Shown here: positions 16,906 through 26,830 of the stretch, piece by piece | How positions within the stretch are numbered: the first letter of the stretch is position 1 | Layout of the letters: every line of letters starts with the position of its first letter | Assembly: GCA_028709785.1 (NCBI GenBank) | Contig: JAQUTK010000018.1 | Location: forward strand, 1 to 64,000 | DNA length: 64,000 nt | From: Bacteroidales bacterium | Lineage (GTDB): Bacteria > Bacteroidota > Bacteroidia > Bacteroidales > JAQUTK01 | Direction: 5' to 3' | The notes under the pieces: model-generated | Seen by the model: the letters and a program-made list of their open reading frames with translations, nothing else | What the model was told of the DNA's origin: nothing | Database searches by the model: none | Program-made: the position numbers and the translations under genes

Positions 16906-19584
16906 TTATTTGATGAACTTGATACTCTTTTGTTCACCGTTGGTAAGTAAAACCGAAACAATATAGACCCCTTTTGATAAATTGGATATATCCAAAGAGG
17001 ATGCACCCGAAACGGTTTTATCACCTTGAAAGATAATACTACCGCTGATCGTACAAACAGTTACTTGCGCAACACTCAGAGATCCGCATTCCAATGTCAA
17101 GAGTGTCTTTTCCGGATTGGTTGACAACACAATCTGCTCTATGGCTTGTACCTCATTGAATGGTTCATTGGTCGGAAGATCTGTAGGAAGGAATAACTGT
17201 GAGTTTGGAATAACCTCCCGGGTCTGGTCAGCTGATTCCCATTCTAGTTTGATATTTGCGTTCCCGCTGGATTCATAATACTCCACTTTGAACTCGTACT
17301 TTTCACCGGCAGTCAGGTCTATGGTGCCGGAGTAGGTAATATCCTGATCAGTAATCCACTTGTCTATGATCAATTGATTGTTTATCCAGACTCTCCGTCC
17401 ATTGTCTGATGTAATATAAAAGGTGTAAGTACCGGAGTAACGAGGTACTATCTTCCCTGTCCAGCGTGCTGAGAAGCTATTGACAGCCACTTCAGAAGCG
17501 GGTGAAAACTCATACCAGTTGAAATCAAGCGTACTGTCGATTCTTTCCAGAACCACCTTTTTCAGATTGACCCCAAAAAAGTAGCTGCCCAGCAGTCCGT
17601 TACTCTCCGTGGCCTCTTTTGCTTCCACAAATTGGAAGTGATTGATTTCGCAGATGCTCAGAGTGCCTTGGTACACAAGAAAAATGTTTTGCACTCCTTT
17701 TACCTTTGTAACCGGTACGGTCACTGTGGTATAGCTGTTCCAACTGCCAGTCTTAGGTACCGGTACGGTGCCAATCAAAGTACCTGTAATACCGCCCAGT
17801 CTGATTTCAATGGTGTTTCCCTCGTTTACACCCGATAGTCTCATCTTTACGGAATCGGCTCCGAGAAAGCCAAAGTCAACATTGTAATATGCTGAATAGT
17901 CGCCGGCGCGGATTCCTGATAAGTTCGAAGTTCCTTCGATGCAAGGCTCCGTAAAAAGACTTTTGAAGTAATTAAAACTCTCTGCCTCAATGGTATCATA
18001 AGCACTTCGTGTCGTATTTAAGGAGAGCGGACAGTTGACCATCAGCGACACAGCAGTAGATGCCGCAAAGGCAGGAACTCTCTTGAGCGCGGTATCTATC
18101 GGAAGAGTTGCGGTTTCTATCGTTTTGGTTCCCCATCTGGTATAAATCAGATCTTCCGAATTGCGGTTGTTGTATGCCACCTTGGCGTTGAGTTGCAACC
18201 AGGGAATATAATCCGCTTTATTGCAATCGACCACATAACGGCGGGCATAGCGCATAAGAATCCCTTTAAAGCCATCCAGATCACGACCATTCTCTCCGTT
18301 GATTGTGGCCGAACCAAACATATTTACTTTCGTATATGTGGCAATCCGTTGCGCATCCAGCAGGTACGAAGGATCTTTGGTGTAGTTGTAAAGCATTACG
18401 GCAGCCCCGAGATAGGTGCCCTGGTTGTAGGTGGAGCTCCAGTTGTTGCTTACTTTTCCGCCCGCCACATCATAACTATCGTTTACTTTGCCGCTTGCAG
18501 GCTCAAACAGTGTTCCCGTCGACCATTTGTATAGTTTGATCGCTTTGTCGTAATACGAATTGTCGCCGGTGGCTTGAGCCAGATAACAGCAAGCCACCAT
18601 CGCCGGACCGTTGATACATCCGTTGGTCGTAGTAATTGCACCTCCGCTTCGATCTTCTTTCCAGGTCAGCCAGTTGCCATCGTGATTGGCCCGCGCATAC
18701 ATCTTGTCAAACTGATCCTTTGCCTTATTCAAATACGCGCTCTGATAGATCGCAAAATTGGTAAGTTGCGATGCTCTTACACAGGCAATCACCATCCAGG
18801 TGATATCATCATTATACTCGTTCCACATCCAGTCTGCACTCTCTTTTCCAATAAAAGCCATATACATCGACTTAAACAAAGAGTCATACTTGGCTTCACC
18901 GGTCACTTCAAGGGCATCATCTACGATCTCCATCATTTCGGCAACACCCCAGAAGCCCTCATTAGCAATCACTTCATTTCCTTCTCGGTTATGGTCGTAG
19001 TATTTTGACTTCCAGGCAGCAAAGATCTTGTCTGCCGCTGCGGCTGAGGGAGCAGCCTCTTGTGGTGTTTCCAAATAGAAAGCCCAGGCCTGTGTGTCGC
19101 TCTCGTTTGACTTGTAGATGGAGACGTTTGTGCCATCGGCTGAAGCCGCGTTATCCACATGTAGGACAAAATCGGGAGCAGAGGCTATCTGAACCGTAAA
19201 GTAATCCTCCTCACGAGATACAATCTTCCATTGAATTGAATTGGTCGCCCCGCTTCTGATCTGGTTGACATTGACCCCACTCGAAGGGTTAGAAGCTATG
19301 TTGAGCAGATATCCGCTTGCCACATTGGTCAGGGTGTACCTGTCGTTGCCAACCGAAGTGACGATCCATCGCTGAGCATCGCTTTGTGTATCTGTCCAGA
19401 TATCCACATTGGCGCTTCCGGACATCGACGAATTGGCGACTTCCAATACTTTGCCTGATGCCTTTGAACAGATCTTATAAATACTTCCGGAGGTGATTGT
19501 GGTCACTTGTGCAAGCAGGTTGCTCTGAAACGGCACGATCAACAGGGTCAAACAGAGATACAGTGTTATTCTTTTCATAGTCAT
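16906..19584 (-). CDS. T9SS-exported GH76 alpha-1,6-mannanase with ricin-type, CBM6-like and PA14 modules
   Basis: An 892-aa modular enzyme. Order: signal peptide (ends near LLAQ); ricin-B-type beta-trefoil lectin (about 28-165, repeats such as GSGxANVDIWTDT and DAQRWIV); GH76 catalytic domain (about 180-520) with the characteristic Asp pair in YNDDITWM and TYNQGTYLGA; a CBM6-like carbohydrate-binding module opening with TIEAESF (about 530-650); a PA14 domain (GLLGSYFFGVNL to about 800); and a C-terminal sorting tail ending in SKGVYIVSVLLTNGEQKSIKFIK-like sequence, as in type IX secretion cargo. GH76 enzymes cut alpha-1,6-mannan of fungal or bacterial glycans, so cell-surface or secreted mannan use is likely. 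It stands alone, not in a SusCD locus. ATG at 19584 or 19578 is possible. Confidence 0.9.
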   Translation of the reverse strand: MTMKRITLYLCLTLLIVPFQSNLLAQVTTITSGSIYKICSKASGKVLEVANSSMSGSANVDIWTDTQSDAQRWIVTSVGNDRYTLTNVASGYLLNIASNPSSGVNVNQIRSGATNSIQWKIVSREEDYFTVQIASAPDFVLHVDNAASADGTNVSIYKSNESDTQAWAFYLETPQEAAPSAAAADKIFAAWKSKYYDHNREGNEVIANEGFWGVAEMMEIVDDALEVTGEAKYDSLFKSMYMAFIGKESADWMWNEYNDDITWMVIACVRASQLTNFAIYQSAYLNKAKDQFDKMYARANHDGNWLTWKEDRSGGAITTTNGCINGPAMVACCYLAQATGDNSYYDKAIKLYKWSTGTLFEPASGKVNDSYDVAGGKVSNNWSSTYNQGTYLGAAVMLYNYTKDPSYLLDAQRIATYTKVNMFGSATINGENGRDLDGFKGILMRYARRYVVDCNKADYIPWLQLNAKVAYNNRNSEDLIYTRWGTKTIETATLPIDTALKRVPAFAASTAVSLMVNCPLSLNTTRSAYDTIEAESFNYFKSLFTEPCIEGTSNLSGIRAGDYSAYYNVDFGFLGADSVKMRLSGVNEGNTIEIRLGGITGTLIGTVPVPKTGSWNSYTTVTVPVTKVKGVQNIFLVYQGTLSICEINHFQFVEAKEATESNGLLGSYFFGVNLKKVVLERIDSTLDFNWYEFSPASEVAVNSFSARWTGKIVPRYSGTYTFYITSDNGRRVWINNQLIIDKWITDQDITYSGTIDLTAGEKYEFKVEYYESSGNANIKLEWESADQTREVIPNSQLFLPTDLPTNEPFNEVQAIEQIVLSTNPEKTLLTLECGSLSVAQVTVCTISGSIIFQGDKTVSGASSLDISNLSKGVYIVSVLLTNGEQKSIKFIK

Positions 19585-19640
19585 GATATGAGGTGAGTTT
19601 TACAATAGTACGCAAATACTAAAAGGAGTACCTTTTTGTG

Positions 19641-19648
19641 CAAAAGTA
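19641..19648 (-). promoter_or_regulatory. Promoter -7 element for the GH76 gene
   Basis: The reverse strand reads TACTTTTG, matching TAnnTTTG, 56 bp before the ATG. A small hairpin (AAAAGG-AGTA-CCTTTT) follows in the leader. The rest of the 200-bp gap up to 19784 shows nothing further that can be supported. Confidence 0.5.
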
Positions 19649-19784
19649 GTGGTTAGCGGCATGAACTCAGTTTGAAAATGTGCCATATTAGTATGTAAAT
19701 GAGCCAACAAGCAGCAAATCAACTCGGAACGCTAGATTATTCGCTTTGAGTATCCTGGAAAAGAAGTCCGGAGCGAGCACTGAT

Positions 19785-20402
19785 TTACTTAGCGGAACCC
19801 TTCTGTTGTGGTGGGCGCAGAAAGATCATGGAACTCTTATGACCCTTTGTGATTAACACGCCTTGGTTGACAAGTTCCTTTAATTCATTTGTCGCTCTGA
19901 ATTTTAGCAACCCCGTTAGATTACTGTAATCCGTGCGTGTGATAAAAGCGTTCGTGTCGAGATACTTCTCCAGTAGAGCAAGGCGCTGTGCATCACTTAA
20001 TGTAGCAGAAGAACGGAATCCGTTGCCTGCACGCTCAAGATCGCCCTGTATCTGTTTCTTAAACCACGAAGAGGCGCGAAAGTTTACATTGTCAAACTGT
20101 ACCGATGAGGCCCGGATCTCATTTTTGTCCATGACCGGTCGCGATTTCAGTTTGGCGGAGAAGAAACCCAGCTTCCCCAGTTCGACGTGATATCCCTCTT
20201 TCAGATAGACCGCTATCTTTTTTTCGATTTCAGTCAGTGCACCCTCTATATCTCCCACTGTAAATGTCGAACCGGAAGCGATTGCTTCCACCAGGTCTCC
20301 GGAACTGATCGTCCCCTTTGATACAATGCGAGGGTGGAGTGGTTGTTTCTCTCCATCTCGTTTCGGATTCGGATTTTCTTTAAAATCGTACGTGGCAGCC
20401 AT
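19785..20402 (-). CDS. HU-like DNA-binding protein with C-terminal winged-helix-like extension
   Basis: A 205-aa protein of the Bacteroidota HU-related family. Residues 1-125 match the HU/IHF fold: helices (GDLVEAIASGSTFTVGDIEGAL), a central KEGYHVELGKLGFFSAKLKS strand region typical of the HU-related group, and RASSWFKKQI. The C-terminal 75 residues (SDAQRLALLEKYLDTNAFITRTDYSNLTGL and following) look like a small winged-helix domain, as seen in longer members. The role is probably DNA architecture; specific targets are unknown. Its 5' leader of about 140 nt contains four exact-period palindromic repeats. The gene is monocistronic as far as can be seen, lying between the mannanase and the nitrilase gene. 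Confidence 0.88.
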   Translation of the reverse strand: MAATYDFKENPNPKRDGEKQPLHPRIVSKGTISSGDLVEAIASGSTFTVGDIEGALTEIEKKIAVYLKEGYHVELGKLGFFSAKLKSRPVMDKNEIRASSVQFDNVNFRASSWFKKQIQGDLERAGNGFRSSATLSDAQRLALLEKYLDTNAFITRTDYSNLTGLLKFRATNELKELVNQGVLITKGHKSSMIFLRPPQQKGSAK

Positions 20403-20450
20403 AGAATCAGGTATAAGAGATTAATAAATTCTTTCAGAAGAGCTAATGAG

Positions 20451-20538
20451 GCTGTCAGCTGACAGCTTACGGGTTGTCATCTGACAGCTTTTGGGCTGTC
20501 GATTGGCAGCTTATAAGTTGTCAGTTGACAGCTTCACT
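20451..20538. repeat. Four tandem 22-bp palindromic repeats in the HU-gene leader
   Basis: Four units of exactly 22 bp (20451, 20473, 20495, 20517) share the pattern G-Y-TGTC-R-N-Y-TGRCAGCTT followed by four variable bases. Each core is a dyad; the first is the perfect CTGTCAGCTGACAG. Unit 3 is the most diverged (TGTCGATTGGCA). The block lies between the inferred HU promoter (20550-20579) and the HU start codon, so it is transcribed. A 22-bp period equals two helical turns, which fits an array of protein sites on one DNA face; short RNA stem-loops are an alternative. Confidence 0.85.
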
Positions 20539-20549
20539 CTTCTTCTATG

Positions 20550-20579
20550 TAAAGGTAACTAAATATCAGCTCTCAGCAA
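20550..20579 (-). promoter_or_regulatory. Promoter of the HU-like gene
   Basis: The reverse strand carries TTG (20577-20579), a 19-bp spacer and TACCTTTA (20550-20557), one mismatch from TAnnTTTG. It predicts a leader of about 140 nt containing all four 22-bp repeats. The rest of the gap to 20667 is A/G-rich without other recognisable elements. Confidence 0.5.
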
Positions 20580-20667
20580 TTTAAATTGCAGGAAATCAAG
20601 GAATAAAAATGAAAAGATGTGGATAGAGGGAAAGGAGGAGTGAAAGTTGCTCTGTTACGGAGATAAA

Positions 20668-21462
20668 TCAGAGAATAATAAACGAGTCCGCGTCCTCTCC
20701 GGCAGGAAATTTCTTCCGAAACTGTTGCAGTTCGTCCAGCGAAAGAGAGCAAGTTTCGATCTGTTCGGTGTGATCCGGACAAGTGAGCAGGTTTTTCCCT
20801 TTGGGATCAATGATCATTGATTTGCCGCAATAGCTCAGGTTATGCCCATCTCTTCCTACTCTGTTGACGCCAGCCACATAGGAGAGGTTTTCCAGCGCGC
20901 GTGCAACAAGCAGGTTTTCCCATACCCTGATGCGGCTTTCCGGCCAGGAAGCGACAAAGAGTAAGAGATCGTATTCATTCTTTTGATTGCGGCACCAGAC
21001 GGGGAAGCGTAAGTCGTAGCAGATCATCAGACAGATGTTCCAGTTTTTATAACGTACGACCAACCGCTTGTTACCGGCAGAGAAATAACGGTCTTCCTCT
21101 CCCATTCGGAAGAGATGCCGTTTGTCATACGAAAAGGAACTGCCGTCTGGCAGAAAGAAGAAGCCCCGATTGAAGTAGTCACCCTTCTCTTCGACAATAA
21201 GACTGCCGGCTATCGCCAGGTTGTTTTCAACCGCCAGTTCCCGAAAGGTCGTCAGACTCTTGCCGTCGGGAGGTTCCGCCAGTTGTCTGCTATGCATACT
21301 AAAACCGGTGGTACACATCTCAGGGAGTACCACCAGATCGGTGTTTCCCTTTAGAGAGCGTATCTTTGAAGCGAAGGAGAGCAGGTTGCGTTCTTTCTCT
21401 TCCCAGACGATGTCCGTCTGGATCAGCGAAACGCGCAGGGAGTTGTCAGCAACCTCTTTCAT
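20668..21462 (-). CDS. Carbon-nitrogen hydrolase (nitrilase superfamily, omega-amidase-like)
   Basis: A 264-aa amidase of the nitrilase superfamily with the Glu-Lys-Cys triad visible: Glu in VVLPEMCTTGF, Lys in YDKRHLFRMG and Cys in MICYDLRFPVW. The HLFRMGEE and GxNRVGRDG signatures place it nearest the YafV/Nit2 omega-amidase branch, which hydrolyses alpha-ketoglutaramate or alpha-ketosuccinamate; the substrate here is inference. The start MKEVADNSLRVSLIQ at 21462 is preferred over the ORF-track start 39 codons upstream, which lies inside the acyltransferase gene; the chosen ATG is 1 bp after that gene's stop. It is the last gene of a three-gene set with the acyltransferase and the 95-aa protein. 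Confidence 0.9.
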   Translation of the reverse strand: MKEVADNSLRVSLIQTDIVWEEKERNLLSFASKIRSLKGNTDLVVLPEMCTTGFSMHSRQLAEPPDGKSLTTFRELAVENNLAIAGSLIVEEKGDYFNRGFFFLPDGSSFSYDKRHLFRMGEEDRYFSAGNKRLVVRYKNWNICLMICYDLRFPVWCRNQKNEYDLLLFVASWPESRIRVWENLLVARALENLSYVAGVNRVGRDGHNLSYCGKSMIIDPKGKNLLTCPDHTEQIETCSLSLDELQQFRKKFPAGEDADSFIIL

Positions 21463-21463
21463 C

Positions 21464-22036
21464 TCAGGATAGTGGACAAGACTCGTCTTCCAGTCCGGTG
21501 GCAAACAGTTTCGGGTGTTTCCCCACGGCATGCTCCATATAATAGAGTTTGATCTCCCGGATCTCTTTCTTCTCGTCACCGGTCGGCATCACACTCTGTT
21601 CCATGCGAATCAGCTTTTTTTTGTAATCAATGCAGACGAGCACAATGGGAATGCCCGCTTGCAGGGCGATAAAATAAAAGCCTTTTTTCCAGTTCGGATT
21701 TCTTTTTCGCGTGCCTTCCGGCGTGATAGCGAGATTAAACCGTTCGTTGTTTTTGCTGGAGATTACCAGTTGTTCCACTAATGAAGTACTTCTGCCACGG
21801 TCAACGGGGATGCCTCCCATGGCTTTCAACAGGAGATTGAGCGGAAAGAAGAACCATTCCTTCTTCATCAGAAAATTTGCGTTCCTGCCCACGGCGATAT
21901 AGAACAACTTACCAAGGATAAAATCCCAGTTACTCGTGTGGGGAGCAACACAGAGGATACTTTTAGGATAGTCGGGCACGGTAACAGACCAGGACCATCC
22001 CGCCAGTTTCAGGATATAACGACAAAGGAATTTCAT
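21464..22036 (-). CDS. Lysophospholipid acyltransferase family protein (PlsC-like)
   Basis: A 190-aa membrane-associated acyltransferase. The catalytic HX4D motif is visible as HTSNWD, followed by a second block KEWFFFPL and a third, PEGTRKRN (family FPEGTR), then GIPIVLV. These are blocks I-IV of the PlsC family that acylates lysophosphatidate or related lipids. It is shorter than typical PlsC and resembles the compact Bacteroidota branch whose acceptor is unknown. It abuts the 95-aa gene upstream with zero spacing and the nitrilase gene downstream by 1 bp, so all three are surely co-transcribed. Confidence 0.88.
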   Translation of the reverse strand: MKFLCRYILKLAGWSWSVTVPDYPKSILCVAPHTSNWDFILGKLFYIAVGRNANFLMKKEWFFFPLNLLLKAMGGIPVDRGRSTSLVEQLVISSKNNERFNLAITPEGTRKRNPNWKKGFYFIALQAGIPIVLVCIDYKKKLIRMEQSVMPTGDEKKEIREIKLYYMEHAVGKHPKLFATGLEDESCPLS

Positions 22037-22324
22037 TTATGCTTTTTTGTGGAACGACTCAAACTCGTCAATGATACTGTTTATTTGATTTTGGAAATCT
22101 TCCTTGAATTTGCGGAAATAGCTCTGAACGATTTTGGGATCTTTGCCCCCACAACCATTCATCCGGGCCAGAAAATCTTGTTTCATGTCGGCGATACGGC
22201 TCAGCAGTTCCTCCGTCTTTTCACTTGTTATCTGGTTTGTCAGATTGGACAAAACAATTGTTTCGAGAAACAATTCATCAGTCGTCGCTGTAATCAGCTT
22301 CTTCAAATCTCGTTTATTTGCCAT
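22037..22324 (-). CDS. Conserved hypothetical protein, 95 aa, helical
   Basis: A small soluble protein without a signal peptide. The sequence is highly charged and predicted helical throughout (for example TDELFLETIVLSNL, then DMKQDFLARMNGCGGKDPKIV), with one Gly/Cys hinge in the middle, suggesting a two-helix or coiled-coil unit. No family name is recognised. It is the first gene of the acyltransferase/nitrilase set, its stop directly abuts the next ATG, and a TACTTTTG promoter element lies 33 bp upstream. The coupled position supports a real gene; function is unknown. Confidence 0.75.
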   Translation of the reverse strand: MANKRDLKKLITATTDELFLETIVLSNLTNQITSEKTEELLSRIADMKQDFLARMNGCGGKDPKIVQSYFRKFKEDFQNQINSIIDEFESFHKKA

Positions 22325-22356
22325 GTTATTTGCTTTTATGCGTTATGATACAACAA

Positions 22357-22364
22357 CAAAAGTA
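22357..22364 (-). promoter_or_regulatory. Promoter -7 element for the 95-aa/acyltransferase/nitrilase operon
   Basis: The reverse strand reads TACTTTTG, matching TAnnTTTG, 33 bp before the ATG at 22324. The -33 position is unclear. Confidence 0.5.
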
Positions 22365-22415
22365 AATTGTAATTGTCAGACTACCTACTCTTTTATTGAT
22401 TTTTTTGTTTGCAGA

Positions 22416-22447
22416 TTTGATTATATGCAGTACAATGACTACTTTTG
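22416..22447 (+). promoter_or_regulatory. Promoter of the glycogen operon
   Basis: TTTG (22416-22419), a 20-bp spacer and TACTTTTG (22440-22447) fit the Bacteroidota promoter well. The ATG of the synthase is 50 bp downstream. Confidence 0.7.
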
Positions 22448-22497
22448 ACCCTTGGAATTCGAGAAAAATGATTCATACTAACCTATAACTTAATAAG

Positions 22498-24153
22498 ATG
22501 GATAAGGAGCTACTTAAGCCCGGTTTTATATTTGAGACAAGTTGGGAAGTATGCAATAAAGTGGGTGGGATCTACGCCGTTCTTTCAACCCGGGCAAAGA
22601 CCCTGCAAGAATACAATAAAGATAAACTTCTGTTTGTTGGCCCCGATATATGGAAAGAGACACCAAGTCCCTTTTTCAAAGAGACAAAATCACTGCTTGC
22701 AGCCTGGAAGAAACATGCGTCTGAAAAAGACAACCTGAAGATCCGCGTCGGACGATGGACTATCCCCGGCAATCCAATCGCTGTGTTGGTTGATTTTACC
22801 CCCTTCTTTGAACAAAAGGACGAGATCTATACTAAATTTTGGGAGTATTACAAGGTGGATTCGTTGCATGGCTACGGTGATTATGATGAAGCTTGCATGT
22901 TTGCGTATGCTTCAGCTAAAGTGATGGAAAGCTTTTACCGCTTTCAATTGCAGGAAGAGAGTCATGTGGTTGCCCATTTTAATGAATGGACTACCGGATT
23001 GGGAGCTTTGTACCTCAAAAAGCAGGTACCCACTATTGCAACACTGTTTACAACGCATGCCACATCGATCGGTCGTTCCATCTGTGGCAACGGCAAACCG
23101 CTTTACGATTATTTACCCGGTTACTCCGGTGATCAGATGGCACGTGAATTAAACATGGTGTCCAAACACTCGTTAGAGAAGATTGCCGCGACTGAAGTGG
23201 ATTGTTTTACCACGGTGAGTGACATTACCGCCAAAGAGTGCAAACAACTCTTGCGTCCGGTTGATATTGTGACTCCCAATGGCTTTGAAGATGATTTTGT
23301 GCCTCAGGGCAAAGAGTTTGATGAGAAGCGTATCGAAGCCCGAAAGGCAATGATCACTACAGCTGAAAAGCTGTGTGGTTGCCCCATTGACGAAGATGTA
23401 CTGATTGTGGGTACAGCGGGGCGCTGTGAGTTCAAGAACAAAGGGCTGGATGTCTTTTTGGATGTGATGCACCGTATCAACCAGAATCACAAACAAACCA
23501 GAGAAGTGCTGGCTTATATATTGGTACCGTCGGATGTCTATGGTGTGCGCTCGGATCTGATGGAACGGCTGGTTGAAAAGAAAGTTCCCGATACCCCTTT
23601 GTACGATCCGTTCCTGTCTCATTGGTTAAACCGTCCGGAGGATGATGCGATCTATCGTACCATTCACCGTTATAACCTGCAAAACCGTGTTACTGATAAG
23701 GTGAAGATTGTCTATGTGCCTTGCTATCTGAATGGTAACGACAAGGTATTTGACAAAAGTTATTATGACCTGCTGATCGGAATGGATCTGACGGTATTCC
23801 CTTCTTATTATGAACCATGGGGATATACCCCTCTGGAGAGTGTGGCATTCAGTATTCCCACCATCACGACAGATCTTTCAGGCTTTGGCCTGTGGGCTCA
23901 AAAAGTAACCGTGCAAAAAGGTCTGACCGATGGCTTTGAAGCCGTACACCGATCTGACTTTAACTATGGTGAGGTGGTGGACGAGATTGTCAATCTGATC
24001 AATGATTATTTACAAAAAGGTGCGAATGAGGTTGCATCCATACGTGCCGCCGCGCAAAAGCTTGCCGGTCAGGCACTCTGGAGTAAGTTTATCAAACGCT
24101 ATTTTGAAGCATACGACATCGCTCTGAATCATAGAAACGAGCGTATCAATTAA
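22498..24153 (+). CDS. Glycogen synthase, GT3 (eukaryote-like) type
   Basis: A 551-aa glycosyltransferase that extends alpha-1,4-glucan from a nucleotide sugar. The N-terminus [22 protein letters not shown] is the GT3 signature (KVGGI nucleotide-sugar loop), and the C-terminal [17 protein letters not shown]...TTDLSGFG block matches animal and yeast glycogen synthases, unlike the GlgA/GT5 type of most bacteria. Bacteroidota are known to carry this GT3 form. The length is shorter than yeast Gsy2, lacking the regulatory C-terminal arginine/phosphorylation tail. Its own TTTG-N20-TACTTTTG promoter precedes it, and a glucan phosphorylase follows after 22 bp, so synthesis and breakdown of glycogen are co-transcribed. 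Confidence 0.93.
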   Translation: MDKELLKPGFIFETSWEVCNKVGGIYAVLSTRAKTLQEYNKDKLLFVGPDIWKETPSPFFKETKSLLAAWKKHASEKDNLKIRVGRWTIPGNPIAVLVDFTPFFEQKDEIYTKFWEYYKVDSLHGYGDYDEACMFAYASAKVMESFYRFQLQEESHVVAHFNEWTTGLGALYLKKQVPTIATLFTTHATSIGRSICGNGKPLYDYLPGYSGDQMARELNMVSKHSLEKIAATEVDCFTTVSDITAKECKQLLRPVDIVTPNGFEDDFVPQGKEFDEKRIEARKAMITTAEKLCGCPIDEDVLIVGTAGRCEFKNKGLDVFLDVMHRINQNHKQTREVLAYILVPSDVYGVRSDLMERLVEKKVPDTPLYDPFLSHWLNRPEDDAIYRTIHRYNLQNRVTDKVKIVYVPCYLNGNDKVFDKSYYDLLIGMDLTVFPSYYEPWGYTPLESVAFSIPTITTDLSGFGLWAQKVTVQKGLTDGFEAVHRSDFNYGEVVDEIVNLINDYLQKGANEVASIRAAAQKLAGQALWSKFIKRYFEAYDIALNHRNERIN

Positions 24154-24175
24154 CAGGATAATAAATCAGGAAAAA

Positions 24176-26722
24176 ATGATAAAAGTAAATCAAGTAAATC
24201 AGCCTTCGTGGAGAGCTGTCACCATAAAAATGAAACTCCCGGTCGAGTTAAAGAAATTAGAAGAACTTGCGGATAATTTGTGGTGGGTGTGGAACTTTGA
24301 GGTTCAGGATCTGTTCAGGAATATTGATCCTGAGCTGTGGAGAAAGGCGCGTCATAATCCGGTCGTGTTTCTCGACAGTCTGACCTTTGAACAGTTGAAA
24401 CAATTGATTGCCAATAAAGAATTTATGGCAAAGATGGATCAGATATATGCCTCATTCCGGGCCTATATGGATGTACAACCGAACGAATCAAAACCCTCTG
24501 TTGCTTATTTCTCCATGGAATATGGTTTGACGGATGTCGTTAAGATCTTTTCAGGAGGTTTGGGTATGCTCGCCGGAGATTATCTCAAGGAGGCAAGTGA
24601 TTGCAATGTGCCGTTGACCGGCGTTGGATTTTTGTACAGGTTTGGCTATTTTACACAGACCTTGTCTATGAACGGCGAACAGTTGGCGAATTATGAGGCA
24701 CAGGATTTCAGTACGTTACCTATTGAACAGGTGGTCGATAAAGAGGGCAATCCCATGGTACTGGCTGTTCCCTACCAAAACTTTATGGTGTACGCCAACG
24801 TGTGGAGAATAGCTGTTGGCCGTGTTTCCTTGTATCTGTTGGATACCGATGTCGAACAGAACAGTGAATATGATCGTTCAATCACCTCTTCCCTGTATGG
24901 TGGAGACTGGGAAAACCGACTCAAACAGGAGTATCTGTTGGGTATCGGAGGTATTCAGCTGCTGAAAGAACTTGGTATTCAGAAACAGGTATATCATTGT
25001 AATGAAGGTCATGCCGCCCTGATTAATGCGCAACGTCTTGTGGATTATGTCGTATCCGGTCTTACGTTTGATGAGGCTTTGGAGGTGGTACGTGCCTCTT
25101 CTTTATACACCGTTCATACGCCGGTGCCTGCCGGACATGACTACTTTGACGAAGGGATGTTCAGCAAGTATATGAGTCTGTTCCCTCAAAAGCTGGGTAT
25201 CAGCTGGCAACAATTCATGGATATGGGACGTGAACATCCGGGCACAAACGAGCGTTTCTGTATGAGTACCTTTGCCTGCAATACGTCTCAGGAAGTGAAT
25301 GGGGTAAGTTGGCTGCATGGGAAGGTGTCGCGCGAGATGTTTAGCGGCATCTGGCAGGGCTATTTTCCGGAAGAACTGCATGTGGGTTATGTTACCAATG
25401 GCGTACACATGCCGACATGGACTGCCAGCGAATGGAAGGCTGTGTATGAGAAGCATTTTGATAAGAACTGGATCAATGATCAATCCAATGCTAAGATTTG
25501 GGAGGCTATTGAGAATGTGCCTGATGAAGAGATCTGGGAAACACGTATGAAGCTGAAAAACCGTCTTTTTAAATTTATAAAGACGCAGTTTGAAGATTCC
25601 TGGTTGAAAACACAGGGTGATCCTTCCCGTGTCGTTTCTATTCTTGAGAAGATGAATCCGGCTGCTTTAACCATTGGTTTTGCTCGCCGTTTCGCAACCT
25701 ATAAACGGGCACATCTGTTGTTTACCGATCTGGAACGTCTCTCTAAGATTGTCAATAATCCGGAGCGTCCGGTGCAGTTCCTTTTTGCGGGCAAGGCGCA
25801 TCCCGCCGATGGCGCCGGTCAGGGACTGATCAAACATATCATAGAGATATCCAAGATGCCTGAGTTTTTAGGAAAAATAATCTTCCTGGAGAATTATGAT
25901 ATGACATTGGCCCGCAGATTGGTTACCGGTGTGGATATCTGGTTGAATACACCTACCCGTCCGCTGGAGGCTTCAGGTACTTCGGGTGAAAAGGCCGAAA
26001 TGAACGGCGTGTTAAACTTCTCCGTGCTGGACGGATGGTGGTTGGAAGGGTATCGCAAAGGAGCAGGCTGGGCGCTGACCGATAAGAGAACGTATGTCAA
26101 TCAGGCGCATCAGGATCAGTTGGATGCCGCGTCTATCTATTCGATGTTTGAGATGAAGATCATTCCTCTCTATTTTGCACGCAATGCAAAAGGCTATTCA
26201 CCGGATTGGATTCAGACGATCCGTAACTCTATCTGCCAGATTGCTCCTCATTACACCATGAAGCGTCAGTTGGATGATTATTACGACAAGTTTTACTACA
26301 AACTGGCTGATCGAAGTGCTAAAATTACGGCTAATAACTTTGAAAAGGCGAAAGAGATCGCAGCCTGGAAGAACAAAGTGGCAGAAGGATGGGATAATAT
26401 TGAGGTACTTTCTGCTATTCCTCCGACTAGACCGACCTCTTTTGTCGGCGAAGAAATACACAAGACAATTGTGATTGATACGAAAGGATTGGGCAATTCA
26501 GTAGGGGTCGAACTGGTGGTAACCGCTCTGGATGCGGATAATAAAGATTGTCTGGTAGAGGTAAAAGAACTTGATTTGGTGAATCAGGATGGTTCCGTGC
26601 TTACTTTTGAACTGAAATATATGAATTTTCGGGCCGGAACAATAAAGACGCAGTACCGGATGTTTCCTAAATCACCGGATCTGCCGCATCGTCAGGACTT
26701 TTGCTATGTGACCTGGTTTTGA
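24176..26722 (+). CDS. glgP: Alpha-glucan (glycogen) phosphorylase, GT35
   Basis: This PLP enzyme phosphorolyses glycogen to glucose 1-phosphate. At 848 aa it belongs to the branch whose N-terminal region carries [12 protein letters not shown]. Signatures are [33 protein letters not shown] and, near residue 600, the PLP-lysine segment [11 protein letters not shown] (K606) followed by SVLDGWW. A hairpin terminator follows 20 bp after the stop. No branching or debranching enzyme lies next to it. The assignment is firm; whether short maltodextrins or stored glycogen is preferred cannot be read from the sequence. Confidence 0.95.
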   Translation: MIKVNQVNQPSWRAVTIKMKLPVELKKLEELADNLWWVWNFEVQDLFRNIDPELWRKARHNPVVFLDSLTFEQLKQLIANKEFMAKMDQIYASFRAYMDVQPNESKPSVAYFSMEYGLTDVVKIFSGGLGMLAGDYLKEASDCNVPLTGVGFLYRFGYFTQTLSMNGEQLANYEAQDFSTLPIEQVVDKEGNPMVLAVPYQNFMVYANVWRIAVGRVSLYLLDTDVEQNSEYDRSITSSLYGGDWENRLKQEYLLGIGGIQLLKELGIQKQVYHCNEGHAALINAQRLVDYVVSGLTFDEALEVVRASSLYTVHTPVPAGHDYFDEGMFSKYMSLFPQKLGISWQQFMDMGREHPGTNERFCMSTFACNTSQEVNGVSWLHGKVSREMFSGIWQGYFPEELHVGYVTNGVHMPTWTASEWKAVYEKHFDKNWINDQSNAKIWEAIENVPDEEIWETRMKLKNRLFKFIKTQFEDSWLKTQGDPSRVVSILEKMNPAALTIGFARRFATYKRAHLLFTDLERLSKIVNNPERPVQFLFAGKAHPADGAGQGLIKHIIEISKMPEFLGKIIFLENYDMTLARRLVTGVDIWLNTPTRPLEASGTSGEKAEMNGVLNFSVLDGWWLEGYRKGAGWALTDKRTYVNQAHQDQLDAASIYSMFEMKIIPLYFARNAKGYSPDWIQTIRNSICQIAPHYTMKRQLDDYYDKFYYKLADRSAKITANNFEKAKEIAAWKNKVAEGWDNIEVLSAIPPTRPTSFVGEEIHKTIVIDTKGLGNSVGVELVVTALDADNKDCLVEVKELDLVNQDGSVLTFELKYMNFRAGTIKTQYRMFPKSPDLPHRQDFCYVTWF

Positions 26723-26741
26723 TACATTATATCAAGCATAT

Positions 26742-26778
26742 AAAAGTCGGAAGAGAATCCTCTTTTCCGGCTTTTTTG
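26742..26778 (+). terminator. Terminator of the glycogen operon
   Basis: A hairpin AAAAGTCGGAAGAG / CTCTTTTCCGGCTTTT (one G-U pair and a two-base bulge, loop AATC) ends in a run of six T, 20 bp after the glgP stop. Confidence 0.8.
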
Positions 26779-26830
26779 TTTGCATATTGGCTGGTATTTT
26801 TGGTCGAAAAGGGTTAATCGCCACTGTTTT

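Noticed and set aside
20451-20538. Possible CRISPR array (four regular repeats)
   Set aside because: The 22-bp period contains only about four variable bases, so there are no spacers, and no cas genes are nearby. Treated as tandem operator-like repeats.
23173-23622. Reverse ORF of 149 aa inside glycogen synthase
   Set aside because: Antisense shadow without domain or promoter.
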